Below, in pieces: positions 61,597-64,000 of a stretch of 64,000 nucleotides of DNA. Both the position numbers and the translations under genes were made by a program. Position 1 is the first letter of the stretch. Each line of letters starts with the position of its first letter. The notes under the pieces are model-generated. The model was not told where the DNA came from, did no database searches, and saw nothing but the letters and a program-made list of their open reading frames with translations. Origin of the DNA: Massilia sp. KIM (lineage in GTDB: Bacteria; Pseudomonadota; Gammaproteobacteria; Burkholderiales; Burkholderiaceae_D); assembly GCF_002007115.1 (NCBI RefSeq), contig NZ_MVAD01000004.1:62001-126000 (forward strand), read 5' to 3'.

Positions 61597-62237
61597 TACT
61601 TCGGCGCCTTCAGCGGCTTGCTGGCCAGCTGGGCGTTGCGGTCGGCCAGCGACTTGATCAGGCCGTCGATGCCGCCCTTGTTGATCTGGCTGGTGAAAGT
61701 CGACTTGTAGGTCTCGACCAGCCAGGCGCCCAGCACGTTCACGTCGTAGATCTTCCAGCCCTGGGCGCCCTTGGACAGGCGGTAGTTCAGGGTGATCGGC
61801 TCGCCGCGGGTGACGTTGACCTGCGAGCGCACTTCCACGTCGGTGGCGCCGGCTTCGGCGCGCATCGGCTTGAATTCCACGGTCTCGTTCTTGATCTGCG
61901 AGAGCGCGCCGGCGTAGGTGTAGACCAGCAGGGTGCGGAATTCCTCGGTCAGGCGCTTCTGCTGTTCCGGGGTGGCCTGGCGCCAGAAGCGGCCAGCAGC
62001 CTGCTGGGTCATCTTCTCGGCGTCGACGAAGGGCAGGATCTTGGTGTTGACCAGGTCCATGATCTTGTTGCGGTTGCCGGCCTGGATGTCCTTGTCGGCC
62101 TTGACCGACTCGATCACGTCGGCGGTGATGCGCTTGACCAGCGCGTCCGGGGCTTCGGCCGGGGCCTGGGCCAGCACACTGGTGGAGAAGGCGACGGTCG
62201 CCGCCGCGGTGGCGATCAACTGAATGACTGGCTTCAT
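61596..62237 (-). CDS. mlaC: Phospholipid-shuttling protein MlaC
   Basis: 213 residues with a signal peptide (MKPVIQLIATAAATVAF..VLA). MlaC carries phospholipid between outer-membrane MlaA and inner-membrane MlaD. FVDAEKMTQQAAGRFWRQAT and VNVLGAWLVETYKSTFTSQI are characteristic. It lies between mlaA and mlaB, the betaproteobacterial order. Confidence 0.95.
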   Translation of the reverse strand: MKPVIQLIATAAATVAFSTSVLAQAPAEAPDALVKRITADVIESVKADKDIQAGNRNKIMDLVNTKILPFVDAEKMTQQAAGRFWRQATPEQQKRLTEEFRTLLVYTYAGALSQIKNETVEFKPMRAEAGATDVEVRSQVNVTRGEPITLNYRLSKGAQGWKIYDVNVLGAWLVETYKSTFTSQINKGGIDGLIKSLADRNAQLASKPLKAPK

Positions 62238-62313
62238 ATAAAAATCTTTCCTTTCGTTGTAGGCCGCGCAAAACGTCGGGGGAGCGCCCGCGGCCCTGAC
62301 CGGTTAACTCTTC

Positions 62314-63093
62314 TTACTGCTTTTCGGATGACACCGGTTGCGGCACGACCTGCGAATTCGCGCCTTCTTTCGCTTCTTCCGCTGCGCCGGCATCGGCGCT
62401 GGGCGGCGGATTGCCGTCGTACACCTGGCTCTGGCGGCGCTGCAGGTAGCCGTCGCGGATGAACTCGTAGCGGTCCAGGGCGGCGTCTTCCAGCAGGCTG
62501 GAGGCGTCGAGCAGGCTGGCGCGCTTGTCGATCACGCGCACGCCGGCGCCGATGTTGCGCCAGTTGGCCGGTTCCTTGTATTTCCAGATGTCACCGCCGA
62601 TGTCGGCCGGCAGCGCCGCGGTGTCACGCACCGTAGATGGGCCCAACAGCGGCAACATCAAGTAGGGGCCGCTAGGCACGCCCCACACGCCCAGGGTCTG
62701 GCCGAAATCCTCGTTGTGCTTGGGGATGCCGGCTTCGGAGGCGATGTCGAGCAGGCCGAAGATGCCGAAGGTCGAGTTCACGGCGACACGGGTGACGTCG
62801 CCCATGCCGGCCTGGCCCTTACCCTGCAGCAAGTTATTCACTGCGCTCCAGGCGTCGGACAGGTTGCCGAAGAAATTGCTGACGCCGGTCTGGACAAAGC
62901 TCGGGGTCACGTTCTTGTAGGCGGTGGCGGTCGGCTTCAGGACGGTGCGGTCGACCGCGTCGTTGAAGCTGAACACGGCGCGGTTATAGCCTTCCAGCGG
63001 ATCCTGGGGATTGTTGGTGGTGGCGCAGCCGGTCAGGACGAGGGCGGCGGCGGCGGCGGCCAGGCCGCGGGCGGATTTCGACACGGGAATCAT
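62314..63093 (-). CDS. mlaA: Outer-membrane lipoprotein MlaA (VacJ)
   Basis: 259 residues. The lipobox LTGC near residue 22 marks lipidation; DPLEGYNRAVFSFNDAVDRTVLKP and GPYLMLPLLGPSTVRD are the VacJ signatures. A low-complexity acidic tail (SADAGAAEEAKEGANSQ) follows. It removes misplaced phospholipid from the outer leaflet. In E. coli it is at a distant locus, while here it is in the mla operon; the start overlaps the mlaD stop by 4 bp. Confidence 0.96.
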   Translation of the reverse strand: MIPVSKSARGLAAAAAALVLTGCATTNNPQDPLEGYNRAVFSFNDAVDRTVLKPTATAYKNVTPSFVQTGVSNFFGNLSDAWSAVNNLLQGKGQAGMGDVTRVAVNSTFGIFGLLDIASEAGIPKHNEDFGQTLGVWGVPSGPYLMLPLLGPSTVRDTAALPADIGGDIWKYKEPANWRNIGAGVRVIDKRASLLDASSLLEDAALDRYEFIRDGYLQRRQSQVYDGNPPPSADAGAAEEAKEGANSQVVPQPVSSEKQ

Positions 63094-63563
63094 TCGCTAG
63101 CTTCCTTTCCATCAGCGGCTTTGCTGTAGATAAATTGGTTAATCAAGTCTTCCAGCACCGCAGCCGACTGGGTGCGGTTGATCCGGTCGCCATCGACCAG
63201 GTTCTGGGTGTCGCCACCCGCTTCGATCCCGATGTATTGCTCGCCCAGCAGGCCGGCGGTCAGGATCTTCAACGAACTATCTTTCGGGAACTGGAACTGC
63301 TGGTCCAGGTCGAGGCGCACCTGGGCCTGGAAGGTCTTGTCGTCGAAGCGGATCTCGCCGACGCGACCGACCACCACGCCTGCGCTCTTGACGGGCGCCT
63401 GCGGCTTGAGTCCGCCAATATTGTCGAACTTGCCAGTGACCGAATAGGTCTTGGTGAAAGACAGCGAGCTCAGGTTACCTGCCTGCAGGGCAAGGAACAA
63501 CAGGGCTGCGGCGCCCAGCAGGACGAACAGGCCGACCCAGACATCGATGATTTTACGGTGCAT
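63090..63563 (-). CDS. mlaD: MCE-domain protein MlaD
   Basis: 157 residues. One N-terminal membrane helix (VGLFVLLGAAALLFLALQAG) and one MCE domain (YSVTGKFDNIGGLKPQAPVK, GVVVGRVGEI). It forms the periplasmic hexameric ring on the MlaFE transporter. Length is usual for the family; it ends in the coupled overlap with mlaA. Confidence 0.96.
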   Translation of the reverse strand: MHRKIIDVWVGLFVLLGAAALLFLALQAGNLSSLSFTKTYSVTGKFDNIGGLKPQAPVKSAGVVVGRVGEIRFDDKTFQAQVRLDLDQQFQFPKDSSLKILTAGLLGEQYIGIEAGGDTQNLVDGDRINRTQSAAVLEDLINQFIYSKAADGKEASE

Positions 63564-63606
63564 AGTATTTCCTAGTATTCAGGCCGTCTGTGCGCGGCCA
63601 AACAAT

Positions 63607-64000
63607 TTATTGCGTGAACATCAGGGCGGTCATGATGAAGTCCAGCCCCAGAACCAAGAGCGAAGCGATGACGACGGTGCGGGTGGTGGCGCGCGCGACG
63701 TCGGCCGGGGTCGGCTTCACGTGATACCCCTGGAAAACGGCGGTGAAGGTCACGGCGATACCGAACACGAAACTCTTGATCACGCTGCTCAACACGTCGC
63801 GCTGCACGTCGACGCCGGCCTGCATCTGCGACCAGAAGGCGCCTTCGTCCAGGCCCAGCAGCTTGACGCCGACCAGGTAGCTGCCCATGATGCCGACCGC
63901 CGAGAACACGGCGGCCAGGATCGGCATCGCCACCACGCCGCCCCAGAAACGGGGCGCCAGCACGCGCTGGACCGGATTGACTGCCATCATTTCCATCGCC
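63607..64000 (-). CDS. mlaE: Phospholipid ABC permease MlaE, partial
   Basis: C-terminal about 130 residues of a protein that usually has about 260; the 5' part lies beyond the right edge. MMAVNPVQRVLAPRFWGGVV, FKSFVFGIAV-type segments and GYHVKPTPADVARATTRTVVIAS are the typical MlaE core and C-terminus. The ATPase mlaF is expected just upstream, outside the window. Confidence 0.94.
   Translation of the reverse strand, partial: AMEMMAVNPVQRVLAPRFWGGVVAMPILAAVFSAVGIMGSYLVGVKLLGLDEGAFWSQMQAGVDVQRDVLSSVIKSFVFGIAVTFTAVFQGYHVKPTPADVARATTRTVVIASLLVLGLDFIMTALMFTQ

Overview
The window looks like chromosomal DNA of a GC-rich betaproteobacterium, most probably the Massilia/Telluria group of the Oxalobacteraceae. 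This is inferred from base composition, the fused mla-murA-his-tat gene order and protein sequence resemblance; no 16S gene is present. There is no phage, plasmid, insertion sequence or CRISPR array. Almost all genes are intact, and only the two edges cut genes (rdgC at the left, mlaE at the right).

Left part, 1-19.8 kb, accessory and stress genes: rdgC (start only) and an SOS-controlled dinB; an aldo/keto reductase with a divergent AraC regulator; a GlxA-type regulator; an AhpD-like gene and a cupin gene divergent from a LysR regulator; an NmrA-like reductase, ohr and LuxR-type regulator operon; a secreted subtilisin; a TonB-dependent receptor; tRNA-Val and tRNA-Asp; a metallo-beta-lactamase-fold hydrolase; a diguanylate cyclase; a cyclic-nucleotide-binding protein coupled to an AI-2E-type permease; and a family 43 glycosidase. 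The same 19-bp palindrome lies beside the lysR gene and upstream of the hydrolase gene, with a degenerate copy before the reductase-ohr operon, which suggests one small regulon.

Middle, 20-47.6 kb: a YgiQ radical SAM protein, a DUF4404 protein, two tandem secreted M3 peptidases, a GMC oxidoreductase, slyX, a serralysin-like RTX protein, rep helicase, an SRPBCC protein, a dihydrolipoyl-dehydrogenase-like flavoprotein, priA, hemE, a prolyl oligopeptidase coupled to a very large SNF2 helicase, and a DUF885 protein. The 548-bp AT-rich gap between priA and hemE carries five DnaA-box-like 9-mers.

Right part, 48-64 kb, is one long minus-strand array read from the right edge: mlaE-D-A-C-B, a YadGH-type ABC exporter, ibaG, murA, hisG-hisD, a solitary DNA methyltransferase, hisC-B-H-A-F-I-E, a HIT protein and tatA-B-C. 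It covers outer-membrane lipid transport, peptidoglycan precursor synthesis, histidine synthesis and twin-arginine export. Two features stand out: an orphan beta-class methyltransferase overlapping both hisD and hisC, and a repeat-filled gap between hisA and hisF.

Six intergenic places hold paired REP-like palindromes (core CCCCGCG..CGCGGGG or similar). Four of them sit next to a short tandem repeat array of unrelated sequence (20, 26, 22 and 23 bp periods); one of these arrays is built from copies of the tatC stop-codon region.
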